Assembly (NCBI GenBank): GCA_007121055.1
Contig: SKMM01000138.1
Location: 1-7,809, forward strand
Origin: Paracoccaceae bacterium
GTDB lineage: Bacteria > Pseudomonadota > Alphaproteobacteria > Rhodobacterales > Rhodobacteraceae
Direction of reading: 5' to 3'
DNA length: 7,809 nt
A program made the translations under genes and the position numbers. Below the pieces are notes generated by a model. The model saw nothing but the letters and a program-made list of their open reading frames with translations. It did not search any database and had not been told where the DNA came from. Position 1 is the stretch's first letter, and each line of letters opens with the position of its first letter. Shown here piece after piece: positions 1 to 5,747 of the stretch.

Positions 1-953
1 CGGATCTGGGCCTTGACGATGTCGATGCCCGTTACCTCCTCGGTGACGGTGTGCTCCACCTGCACCCGCGGATTGACCTCGATGAAGTAGAACCGGTCGG
101 TGTCCATATCCATCAGGAACTCGACCGTGCCGGCGTTCACATAACCGACCTCGCGCCCGATCTTGAGGCCCAGTTCGCAGATCTCGGCCCGCTGCGCCTC
201 GGTGAGGTAGGGCGCGGGCGCCCGCTCCACGACCTTCTGGTTGCGCCGCTGCACCGTGCAGTCGCGCTCATAGAGGTGATACAGTCCGCCATGGGTGTCG
301 CCGAGGATCTGCACCTCCACGTGGCGCGCCCGCTCGATCATCTTCTCGAGGTAGCCTTCGCCATTGCCGAAGGCGGCTTCGGCCTCGCGCCGGCCCTCGC
401 GCACCTTGGTCTCCAGTTCGCCCGGCGCCCGGATCGGCCGCATGCCGCGCCCGCCGCCGCCCCAGCTAGCCTTGAGCATCATGGGATAGCCGATTTCCTC
501 GGCCCACCGCTTCGTCTCGCCCATGTCCTCACCCAGCACCGGCGAGGCCGGGATCACCGGCACGCCCGCGGCCTCGGCCACCCGCCGGGCGCTGGCCTTG
601 TCCCCCAGCCGGCGCATGATCTCCGAGGACGGCCCGATGAAGGTCAGCCCCGCGGCCTCCACCGCATCCACGAAGTCCGGGTTCTCCGAGAGAAGCCCAT
701 AGCCCGGATGCACCGCGTCCGCCCCCGACAGCCGCGCCACCCGGATGATCTCGGGGATCGAGAGATAGGCCGCCACCGGCCCCAGCCCCTCGCCGATCCG
801 GTAGGCCTCGTCGGCCTTGAACCGGTGCAGGCCCAGCTTGTCCTCCTCGGCATAGACCGCGACGGTGCGCTTGCCCAGCTCGTTGGCAGCGCGCATCACG
901 CGGATGGCGATTTCCCCGCGGTTGGCGACGAGGATCTTCGAGAAGGTGGTCAT
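1..953 (-). CDS. pyc: Pyruvate carboxylase, N-terminal part (biotin carboxylase domain), truncated by window edge
   Basis: Pyruvate carboxylase makes oxaloacetate from pyruvate, bicarbonate and ATP, using biotin, in the cytoplasm; it refills the TCA cycle. Only 317 codons of a protein that is usually about 1,150 aa are present; the carboxyltransferase and biotin domains lie off the left edge. Visible: the biotin carboxylase N-lobe (KILVANRGEIAIRV, 6-19), HPGYGLLSEN (82-91), the ATP-grasp glycine-rich loop KASWGGGGRGM (161-171) and FIEVNPRVQVEHTVTE (290-305). Residues matching E. coli AccC catalytic positions are K119, K161, H211, E278, E292, N294 and R296. The segment GEGLGPVAAYLSIPEII (54-70) is typical of pyruvate carboxylase and unlike AccC or the propionyl/methylcrotonyl-CoA carboxylases, so this is the preferred call. 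The ATG at 953 has GGAG nine bases upstream. No frameshift is seen. The assignment as Pyc rather than another biotin carboxylase rests on the N-terminal third only. Confidence 0.92.
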   Translation of the reverse strand, partial: MTTFSKILVANRGEIAIRVMRAANELGKRTVAVYAEEDKLGLHRFKADEAYRIGEGLGPVAAYLSIPEIIRVARLSGADAVHPGYGLLSENPDFVDAVEAAGLTFIGPSSEIMRRLGDKASARRVAEAAGVPVIPASPVLGEDMGETKRWAEEIGYPMMLKASWGGGGRGMRPIRAPGELETKVREGRREAEAAFGNGEGYLEKMIERARHVEVQILGDTHGGLYHLYERDCTVQRRNQKVVERAPAPYLTEAQRAEICELGLKIGREVGYVNAGTVEFLMDMDTDRFYFIEVNPRVQVEHTVTEEVTGIDIVKAQI

Positions 954-990
954 GCGAAGGCGCTCCGGCTTGGGGCGGTGTGACGGGCGT

Positions 991-1019
991 GTGATACCCT
1001 TCGCGGCGGTGCAGCACAA
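991..1019 (-). promoter_or_regulatory. Candidate sigma70 promoter of pyc
   Basis: Reading the minus strand, TTGTGC (1019-1014) is followed after exactly 17 bases by TATCAC (996-991). Transcription would begin near 984, giving a leader of about 30 bases that carries the GGAG ribosome site of pyc. This is the best -35/-10 pair I see in the 195 bases between pyc and the tRNA gene. Prediction from sequence only. Confidence 0.45.
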
Positions 1020-1036
1020 TTCGCCAAGGCGCCGCG

Positions 1037-1053
1037 GCGCAAGTTTGTTGCGC
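1037..1053. promoter_or_regulatory. Perfect inverted repeat upstream of the pyc promoter (possible operator)
   Basis: The sequence is GCGCAA, five bases (GTTTG), then TTGCGC: two perfect 6-bp arms around a 5-base spacer. Its centre (1045) lies about 61 bases upstream of the predicted pyc start point, just behind the -35 box, where an activator commonly binds. It is not followed by a T run, so it does not look like a terminator. The binding protein is unknown; the nearby XRE regulator is one candidate by position only. Confidence 0.4.
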
Positions 1054-1109
1054 AGCGATGCCGTCTCCGGCGACCGAGTCCGGACGCCCCGCAGCCCCCG
1101 ATTTTTCGC

Positions 1110-1138
1110 TTGCAGCCCCCCGCACCCTCCACTATGTC
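1110..1138 (+). promoter_or_regulatory. Candidate promoter of tRNA-Gly
   Basis: TTGCAG (1110-1115) and TATGTC (1133-1138) are separated by 17 bases. The start point would fall near 1145, four bases before the mature 5' end of the tRNA, a short leader that fits a stable-RNA promoter. Confidence 0.5.
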
Positions 1139-1148
1139 CCGCCTCGAA

Positions 1149-1223
1149 GCGGGCGTAGCTCAGGGGTAGAGCACAACCTTGCCAAGGTTGGGGTCGTGAG
1201 TTCGAATCTCATCGCCCGCTCCA
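1149..1223 (+). tRNA. tRNA-Gly (anticodon GCC)
   Basis: A full cloverleaf can be drawn. The acceptor stem GCGGGCG (1149-1155) pairs with CGCCCGC (1213-1219). The D stem is GCTC/GAGC (1158-1161 with 1169-1172). The anticodon stem is CAACC/GGTTG (1174-1178 with 1186-1190) around loop TTGCCAA, with anticodon GCC at 1181-1183. The T stem is GTGAG/CTCAT (one G-U pair) with loop TTCGAAT (1201-1207). Discriminator base T1220 is followed by an encoded CCA (1221-1223). The tRNA reads GGC and GGT glycine codons. It lies alone between pyc and the XRE regulator, transcribed opposite to both. tRNA genes can serve as integration sites, but no integrase or duplicated tRNA 3' end is visible in the short flanks. 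The 51 bases between the CCA and the end of the regulator gene hold no clear terminator. Confidence 0.97.
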
Positions 1224-1274
1224 GATCATCCGGAAACGTTAGACGGCGGAACGACGGCTGGGGGGCGCTTCGGG

Positions 1275-2129
1275 TCAGACGTCGGAAAGCCGTGACAGCA
1301 GCGCCGGCACGTCGCGCGCGCCGGTGTCGGCCTCGCGCACCAGCCAGTCGAAGTGTTCGGTGAAGCTCGCCACCCGACTGGTCTCGCGGAACGCCAGATA
1401 GTGCCGGCCGAGGTACAGCACCGCCAGCAGCGGACCGAATACCGTCACCGGCGCCGAATACACCCGCCGCGCATCGAACAGATAGAGCCGCAGCGACGGG
1501 TAGAGCTGCGCGCAGATCGCCGCCATGTGGGCAAGTTGCGCGCGCCGTTCGGCAGCCGGCATGTCGGTGTAGTAGCCCTCGCCCCGCGCCAGGCTCTCGA
1601 TCTCGTGCCGCGGCAGCGCGATCTCGTAATCCGACGAGGCGCTGCGGATCCAGCCCAGCCGGTCCTCCGCCGCGCCGATGGCCTGCGCGGCCGAGCGGGT
1701 GATGGGCTCGGCATACTCCCATTCCAGCATCCCGCGGGTCTTGAGCATGTCGGGCAACGTCGCCGGCACATGGCGGATCTTGTAGCCCCGCGCCTCGCGG
1801 TGCCAGTCGAGGATCTGGGTGTCCACCAACGTGCGCGGCGCCTGCGTCACCGTCATCGACTGCGCCATCAGCGCAGCCAACCGGTCGGGCCGCTCCGTCA
1901 GCCCCAACAACCAGTCGGCACTGACCCCCAGCGCCGTGGCGCACTCCGCCACCACCTGCGCATTGGGCAACCGAGCCGAGCCCCCGGCCAGCAATTGCGA
2001 CACGGTGGACCGGTCCACCCCGATCGCACGGGCCAGCGCACTCTGGCTCAGACCCGCCTCCCGCAGACCCCTTTCCAGCCGGTCGCGAAACAGCCCGGCG
2101 CGGGCACGTTTGTCCTTTTTATCCAACAT
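1275..2129 (-). CDS. XRE-family helix-turn-helix regulator with DUF5753-like C-terminal domain
   Basis: A 284-aa DNA-binding regulator. Residues 14-76 form a Cro/C1-type helix-turn-helix domain; the HTH core is LSQSALARAIGVDRSTVSQLL without its last residue at 27-46, followed by a typical helix ending in SADWLLGL (70-77). The remaining 200 residues have no catalytic motif I recognise. They contain GYKIRHVPATLPDMLKTRGM (115-134) and, later, RAQLAHMAAI (196-205) and a beta-rich stretch to LAFRET (245-250). That order recalls the C-terminal domain of actinobacterial Scr1-like regulators (DUF5753), where IR...VPGLLQT and a QL-helix recur; this is inference. It is too short for an ScfR/RamB-type regulator. 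The ATG at 2129 lacks a good ribosome site, and its promoter is in the AT-rich gap to the divergent DUF2061/desaturase pair, the most likely target besides itself. Its true ligand and targets cannot be told. Confidence 0.85.
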   Translation of the reverse strand: MLDKKDKRARAGLFRDRLERGLREAGLSQSALARAIGVDRSTVSQLLAGGSARLPNAQVVAECATALGVSADWLLGLTERPDRLAALMAQSMTVTQAPRTLVDTQILDWHREARGYKIRHVPATLPDMLKTRGMLEWEYAEPITRSAAQAIGAAEDRLGWIRSASSDYEIALPRHEIESLARGEGYYTDMPAAERRAQLAHMAAICAQLYPSLRLYLFDARRVYSAPVTVFGPLLAVLYLGRHYLAFRETSRVASFTEHFDWLVREADTGARDVPALLSRLSDV

Positions 2130-2233
2130 CGTTTTATATAATCATCATTGCTGCTTTTGCGCTGATCATATCCAGAATCCCTCTCAGCCACCACCCGCGC
2201 TACCCTGTCTGAGATCCAACTCTCGGGGAACGC
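2130..2233. promoter_or_regulatory. Divergent control region between the XRE regulator and the DUF2061/desaturase pair
   Basis: These 104 bases include the most AT-rich patch of the window (about 2131-2180), in contrast to the GC-rich genes. On the minus strand TATGAT (2170-2165) is a good -10 for the regulator, giving a leader near 28 bases, but no convincing -35 stands 17 bases behind it. An 8-bp palindrome TTATATAA lies at 2134-2141, directly ahead of the regulator's ATG. A 6-bp inverted repeat, TCTCAG (2182-2187) and CTGAGA (2209-2214), lies in the leader of the plus-strand genes. Any of these could be operator half-sites; none is strong. The plus-strand promoter is not clear. Confidence 0.45.
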
Positions 2234-2434
2234 ATGGAAACGCACGCGCGCACGGTGGTGAAGGCTGTCGGCTGGCAGGTGCTGGGGCTGACAGTGATGG
2301 TGGTGGTCGGTGCCGTGCTGACCGGCTCGGTGGCGCTGGGCGGCCAGCTCGCGGTGGTGAACACCGCGCTCGGGTTCCTGTGCTACCTCGGGTACGAGCG
2401 GGTCTGGGCCCATGTCCGATGGGGCCGGCGATGA
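2234..2434 (+). CDS. Small DUF2061-type membrane protein
   Basis: A 66-aa inner-membrane protein of unknown function. Two hydrophobic segments lie at about 14-32 and 34-53, with positive charge at both ends. The basic N-terminal RTVVKAVGWQVLGL (6-19), the second helix and the C-terminal YERVW (54-58) match the pattern of the DUF2061 family (RS..KAI.WR..GT...... ERVW), which is usually 65-80 aa, so the length is normal. The ATG at 2234 is preceded by GGGGA at a suitable distance. Its last bases ATGA overlap the likely desaturase start, so the two should be translated together. Family members often occur beside sulfur or lipid genes but no molecular role is established; the partner here suggests membrane lipids. 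Family call from recall of its pattern, fairly confident; function unknown. Confidence 0.82.
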   Translation: METHARTVVKAVGWQVLGLTVMVVVGAVLTGSVALGGQLAVVNTALGFLCYLGYERVWAHVRWGRR

Positions 2435-3357
2435 GGGTGGAGTGGCCCACCCTGGCGCTGCTGGGCGCGACCTATGCGCTCTGGGCCATCGCGACCACGG
2501 CCGTGCCGCCCGCTCTGGCGGTGGTCCTGCTGGCGGTGGCGGTGGCGCAGCATTCCTCGCTGCAGCACGAGGCGCTGCACGGCCATCCCACCCGCGCGCC
2601 CTGGCTCAACGCCCTGCTGGTGGGGCCGGCGCTGGGGCTGGTGGTGCCCTATGCGCGGTTCCGCGACCAGCATCTGGCGCATCACCGCGACGCGGTGCTG
2701 ACCGATCCCTACGACGACCCCGAGACCAACTACTTCGATCCCGCGGTCTGGGCCGGCCTGCCGAACTGGGTGCGGATGGTGCTGGGGGCCAACAACACGC
2801 TGCTGGGGCGAATCCTGCTGGGCCCCGCCATTGGGATCGTGATCTTCCTGCGCGGCGAATGGGCGGGGCTGCGGGCGGGCGACCGGGCCGTGATCCGCGG
2901 CTGGGCCTGGCATGTCCCGGCGGTGGCGGTGGTGGGGCTGTGGCTGGCGTGGCCGGGGCAGATGCCGCTCTGGGCCTATGGACTTGGCGCCTATGGCGGG
3001 ATGTCGCTGCTCAAGATCCGCACCTTCCTCGAACATCAGGCGCATGCCCGCGCCTCGGCCCGCACGGTGATCATCGAGGACCGCGGACCGCTGGCGCTGC
3101 TGTTTCTCAACAACAACCTGCATGTGGTGCACCACATGCACCCCGACCTTCCGTGGTACCGGCTGCCGGCGGCCTATGCCGCACGGCGCGCGCATTACCT
3201 GCGGCGCAACGGCGGCTATGCCTACCGCTCCTACGCCGACGTGTTCCGGCGACACCTGCTGCGGGCCAAGGACCCGGTGCCTCATCCGCTCTGGCCCGCC
3301 GGGCAGGCGGACCCGGCGCGCCCCACGGCCACCGCCTCCGATCCGGCGGCGGGCTGA
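2431..3357 (+). CDS. Membrane fatty acid desaturase family protein (di-iron, three histidine boxes)
   Basis: A 308-aa integral membrane protein of the desaturase/hydroxylase superfamily, which uses a di-iron centre and O2 on lipid acyl chains or other hydrophobic substrates. The histidine boxes are HEALH (46-50), HLAHH (81-85) and HVVHH (231-235); further histidines stand at 41, 202 and 205. Hydrophobic segments fall at about 8-38, 60-74, 122-140, 160-174 and 180-195. The spacing and the PWYRLP motif after box 3 (241-246) fit this superfamily, which also includes CrtW-type carotenoid ketolases, so the substrate is open. No cytochrome b5 or ferredoxin domain is fused; electrons must come from another protein. 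I chose ATG 2431 because it overlaps the DUF2061 stop (ATGA) and has GGGG six bases upstream; an in-frame ATG at 2419 is possible. The reading frame stays open back to 1819, but that part overlaps the regulator and is not coding. The gene ends 3 bases before a convergent gene. Confidence 0.88.
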   Translation: MRVEWPTLALLGATYALWAIATTAVPPALAVVLLAVAVAQHSSLQHEALHGHPTRAPWLNALLVGPALGLVVPYARFRDQHLAHHRDAVLTDPYDDPETNYFDPAVWAGLPNWVRMVLGANNTLLGRILLGPAIGIVIFLRGEWAGLRAGDRAVIRGWAWHVPAVAVVGLWLAWPGQMPLWAYGLGAYGGMSLLKIRTFLEHQAHARASARTVIIEDRGPLALLFLNNNLHVVHHMHPDLPWYRLPAAYAARRAHYLRRNGGYAYRSYADVFRRHLLRAKDPVPHPLWPAGQADPARPTATASDPAAG

Positions 3358-3382
3358 GGGTCAGCGGGAGGCGCGGCCGCCG
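3344..3382. other. Nested inverted repeat over the convergent stop codons
   Basis: The inner hairpin GCTGA (3353-3357), loop GGG, TCAGC (3361-3365) is built from the two stop codons of the convergent genes. An outer pair CGGCGGC (3344-3350) and GCCGCCG (3376-3382) encloses it. It could fold in RNA from either strand and end both transcripts, but neither side has the T run of an intrinsic terminator. The outer arms may be chance in such GC-rich DNA. Confidence 0.3.
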
Positions 3383-3687
3383 CTGCGTTCCTGCAGGTCG
3401 TGGAGTTCCTGCCGCGCCGAGCGCAGCCCGTCCATGGCCGCGCGCAACTCCGCCTCGGTCTGGGCAAGCTGCCCGGCCATCTCGCGCTCGCGGTCCTCGA
3501 CATAGGCCAGCGCCTTGTCGCGCATTTCCTCGGCCTCGTGCAGGGCCGCGGCCATGCGGTCCAACTCGCCCATGTCGGTGTCGCCGATCCGCGCGAACCG
3601 GTGCACCAGCCAATGCGCGAACCAGCCCAGGGCAAAGGCCACGAACAGCACCAGCGTGGTGACGATGATGAACTCGGTGCGGCTCAC
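3361..3687 (-). CDS. Single-pass membrane protein with coiled coil, conserved hypothetical
   Basis: A 108-aa protein I cannot assign to a named family. Residues 5-28 form one transmembrane helix (EFIIVTTLVLFVAFALGWF at 5-23) with a short N-terminus. Residues about 40-101 are highly charged, rich in E, R, A and L with heptad spacing, and should form a coiled coil; the tail is basic. The start is a GTG at 3687 (MSRTEF), with GAGG ten bases upstream; no ATG is available. It follows the OmpA-family gene by 36 bases on the same strand, so both are probably on one transcript with ubiA. Together with the OmpA protein, which binds peptidoglycan, it suggests an envelope role, perhaps as a partner or spacer protein; that is inference. 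The coding frame is supported by sensible hydrophobic and coiled-coil pattern rather than by homology. Confidence 0.75.
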   Translation of the reverse strand: MSRTEFIIVTTLVLFVAFALGWFAHWLVHRFARIGDTDMGELDRMAAALHEAEEMRDKALAYVEDREREMAGQLAQTEAELRAAMDGLRSARQELHDLQERSGGRASR

Positions 3688-3723
3688 GGGGGCGGTGCCT
3701 CGGTTTGGGGGATCGGGCGGAGG

Positions 3724-5661
3724 TCAGCGGCTCGGGCGGGGCGCGGGGCGCGGGTCGGTGTCGGTGGCCTCCACCGCCGAGATCTCCAGCGCGGCCTCGG
3801 CCTCGGGGTCGCGGGTGCGCGACTCGGGCGGCGGGGTGCGCAGGGTGATCTCGATGCGGCGGTTGGCCTCGCGGCCCGCGGCGGTGGCGTTGTCGGCGAT
3901 GGGCCGGGTCTGGCCATAGCCGACGGCGGTGATGTCGCCCACCAGCACCCGGCGCTGCGCCAGACCGTCCAGCACCGCCTCGGCACGGCGCTGGCTGAGC
4001 GCGAGGTTCATCTCGGCCCGGCCCTGGCTGTCGGTGTGGCCGGCGATCTCCAGCGGCAGCGCGCCGCACTCGTGCAGGACCGCGGCGATCTCGTCCAGCG
4101 TCTCGGCCGCCGGGCCCTGGATGCGGGCGGCGCCGGGCTGGAAGGTGATCTTCCGCTCGGCCAGGATGGCCTTGACGCTGGCCGCACAGCGTTCGGGCGT
4201 GGGCGCCATGGCCACGGGGTCCAGCGTCTCGTCGTAGCGGATGGCGATGTCGAAGACCTCGCCCGTGCCCAGCTTGTCGGCAAGCAGCCGCGCGACCGCG
4301 TCGGGGGCTTCGGCATCCCCGGTGCGGCCGCTGACCGCCAGCCGGTCGGGCAGCACCTCGACCCGGCCGTAATGGAGGCCGGCCAGCGCCTCGAGCCCCG
4401 CCATGACCCGCCGGGGCCAGCCGTCTGGCAGCTCCTCGTCCACCCGTAGCGCGGTCTGCACCGCGCCCGAGCCGAAGCGCGCCCGCGCCAGCCCCTGCAC
4501 CGCGCCGCGCATCTGCGCGTCGCTGACCCGGCCCCGCAGCAGCACCGCGCCATCCTCCGACAGTGTGGCGGCGAAGCTCGCGGCGGCGGTTTCGGTCTCC
4601 TCCTCGACCGGCGGCGGCAGGCGCCGGGCGGTCAGCGAAAAGACCTCGGGCAGGGCGTTCTCCAGCCGGGCCGAGGCGGCGTCGAACGCCTCCTCCTCGA
4701 CGGTGTAGGGGACATTGAGCGCCACATCCGCGTCCGAGAAGGTCAGCGTGCCCGCCCCGAGCGCACCCAGTGCCGCGAGCCCCGCCTCCACCGCCTCGGC
4801 CCAGTCGGGCGAGGGCACGCCGAGGCCCAGCGTGCAGCCGATCTGGCCGCTCGCGCCCGCGGCCACGCCCGCGGCAAGGATGCGGCTGCGCGCGGCTTCG
4901 GTGTCGGCAGCACAGCTGTCGAACCGCGCGCCGCGGGCGTCGATGACAAAGCGCAGGGTGAAGGGGGCGATCACCGGCCGCGGCGCCGAGATGTCCAGCG
5001 CCACCCGCAGCCCCTCGGGGGCGGCGCGCGCGAGCTGCGCCTGCAACCGGCGCTGCGCGTCGCGGCTGTCCGTGATGGCGGTCACCGCCACCCGCTCGGC
5101 ATCGATGGAGATCTTGGAGCGGTCGAGGACCGCCAGCGCGTCGAGCCCGAAGGCCACCGCCGCCGCCCATCCCGGGGGTGCCGGGTGGTCGGCGACCTCC
5201 AGCATGTCGGCGACCGGCGTGCCCGCGGTCAGGTCGTGGACGCGCGTGCGGATGTCGCCGCGGCCCGGCCCGGCCGGCACCAGCCCGATCAGCGACACGC
5301 CATCGTCGTTGCGCAGGATCTCGAGCGAGAAGCGCGGCGGCGCCAGCGCGTCGGGGTCGGCCACCTCCATCGCGTCGATCACCCGCGCCGAATCGACCAG
5401 TTCCGCTGCGAGCGACAGGGCGCGGAACCGCTCGGCCTCACTTCCGGCCATGCCGGTCAGGGTCACGGTCAGCCCATCGGCGCTGACCTCGGCCCAGTCA
5501 TAGCCCGCCGCCGCCAGCCGGTCGGCCACGCCGCGCTGGGCCGAGGCCTCGATCGCGCCGACCGCCCACACCGCGCTGCCCAGCGCCAGAAGCCCCGCCA
5601 CCGCGAAGGCCCCCAGCGCGGCGGCCGCGCGCCCCATTCTGAACTGTGATGCCTGTGCCAT
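3724..5661 (-). CDS. OmpA-family peptidoglycan-binding protein with tandem BON-like repeats
   Basis: A 645-aa envelope protein. A hydrophobic helix at about 12-37, after a basic N-terminus (R8, R11), acts as signal or membrane anchor. Residues 45-101 look like one BON domain. Three units of about 125 residues then follow (about 111-229, 234-350, 363-480). Each has a beta/alpha half and a second half beginning with W (165, 287, 415) and a helix of the form V..GL.AL. The C-terminal OmpA domain spans about 500-608. GHTDSQG (541-547) holds D544, and R559 lies 15 residues on, the same spacing as the diaminopimelate-binding Asp/Arg pair of OmpA. C492 and C532 may form a disulfide, as in mycobacterial ArfA, and C250/C276 another. 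The tail is acidic, then proline-rich. The ATG at 5661 has AGGGAG five bases upstream. It lies 86 bases after ubiA, probably cotranscribed. BON assignment is by pattern; the OmpA domain is certain. Confidence 0.9.
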   Translation of the reverse strand: MAQASQFRMGRAAAALGAFAVAGLLALGSAVWAVGAIEASAQRGVADRLAAAGYDWAEVSADGLTVTLTGMAGSEAERFRALSLAAELVDSARVIDAMEVADPDALAPPRFSLEILRNDDGVSLIGLVPAGPGRGDIRTRVHDLTAGTPVADMLEVADHPAPPGWAAAVAFGLDALAVLDRSKISIDAERVAVTAITDSRDAQRRLQAQLARAAPEGLRVALDISAPRPVIAPFTLRFVIDARGARFDSCAADTEAARSRILAAGVAAGASGQIGCTLGLGVPSPDWAEAVEAGLAALGALGAGTLTFSDADVALNVPYTVEEEAFDAASARLENALPEVFSLTARRLPPPVEEETETAAASFAATLSEDGAVLLRGRVSDAQMRGAVQGLARARFGSGAVQTALRVDEELPDGWPRRVMAGLEALAGLHYGRVEVLPDRLAVSGRTGDAEAPDAVARLLADKLGTGEVFDIAIRYDETLDPVAMAPTPERCAASVKAILAERKITFQPGAARIQGPAAETLDEIAAVLHECGALPLEIAGHTDSQGRAEMNLALSQRRAEAVLDGLAQRRVLVGDITAVGYGQTRPIADNATAAGREANRRIEITLRTPPPESRTRDPEAEAALEISAVEATDTDPRPAPRPSR

Positions 5662-5684
5662 GCGGGCTCCCTAGCCATGCCGGG

Positions 5685-5711
5685 CCTGGCGCGCAATCGG
5701 GCGCAGCCAGG
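5685..5711 (-). other. Strong hairpin in the ubiA-ompA intergenic gap
   Basis: CCTGGC plus GCGC (5685-5694) pairs with GCGC, a bulged A, then GCCAGG (5701-5711), giving 10 base pairs around the loop AATCGG (written on the plus strand). In the minus-strand transcript it sits between the ubiA stop and the ompA ribosome site, about 20 bases ahead of the latter. There is no following U run, so it may slow or process the message or protect the downstream part rather than end it outright. Confidence 0.4.
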
Positions 5712-5747
5712 GGCGGCGGGAAACGGCGCATGGCCGCCGGGCCGGGG

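Noticed and set aside
1..953. AccC (acetyl-CoA carboxylase) or propionyl/methylcrotonyl-CoA carboxylase alpha subunit
   Set aside because: The GEGLGP and AYLSIPEII signature in the N-lobe fits pyruvate carboxylase better; not fully excluded because the rest of the gene is outside the window.
51..983. Long plus-strand open frame opposite pyc
   Set aside because: It is antisense to a clear pyruvate carboxylase; the His/Pro/Arg-rich translation is typical of the reverse strand of GC-rich genes.
1149..1274. tRNA-Gly as an attachment site of a mobile element
   Set aside because: No integrase, no repeated tRNA 3' end nearby and no foreign-looking genes next to it.
1275..2129. Regulator as the cognate controller of pyc (ScfR/RamB or PycR type)
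   Set aside because: It is much shorter than ScfR proteins, lacks their peptidase-like part, and faces the desaturase pair rather than pyc; only position supports a link.
1819..2430. N-terminal extension of the desaturase frame
   Set aside because: It runs antisense to the XRE regulator and then out of frame through the DUF2061 gene; the desaturase fold starts after 2431.
2412..3662. 416-aa plus-strand frame
   Set aside because: It is a shifted frame of the desaturase, low-complexity Gly/Ala/Arg/Pro, with no motif.
3400..4449. 349-aa plus-strand frame opposite the OmpA gene
   Set aside because: Antisense shadow; the minus-strand frame has an anchored membrane helix and an OmpA domain.
3107..5170. 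687-aa minus-strand frame
   Set aside because: It is a shifted frame within the OmpA and coiled-coil genes, rich in Arg/Gly/Ala and without domains.
4715..5503. 262-aa Ser/Ala-rich plus-strand frame
   Set aside because: Antisense shadow of the OmpA gene; the serine richness comes from reverse-complemented Ala/Asp codons.
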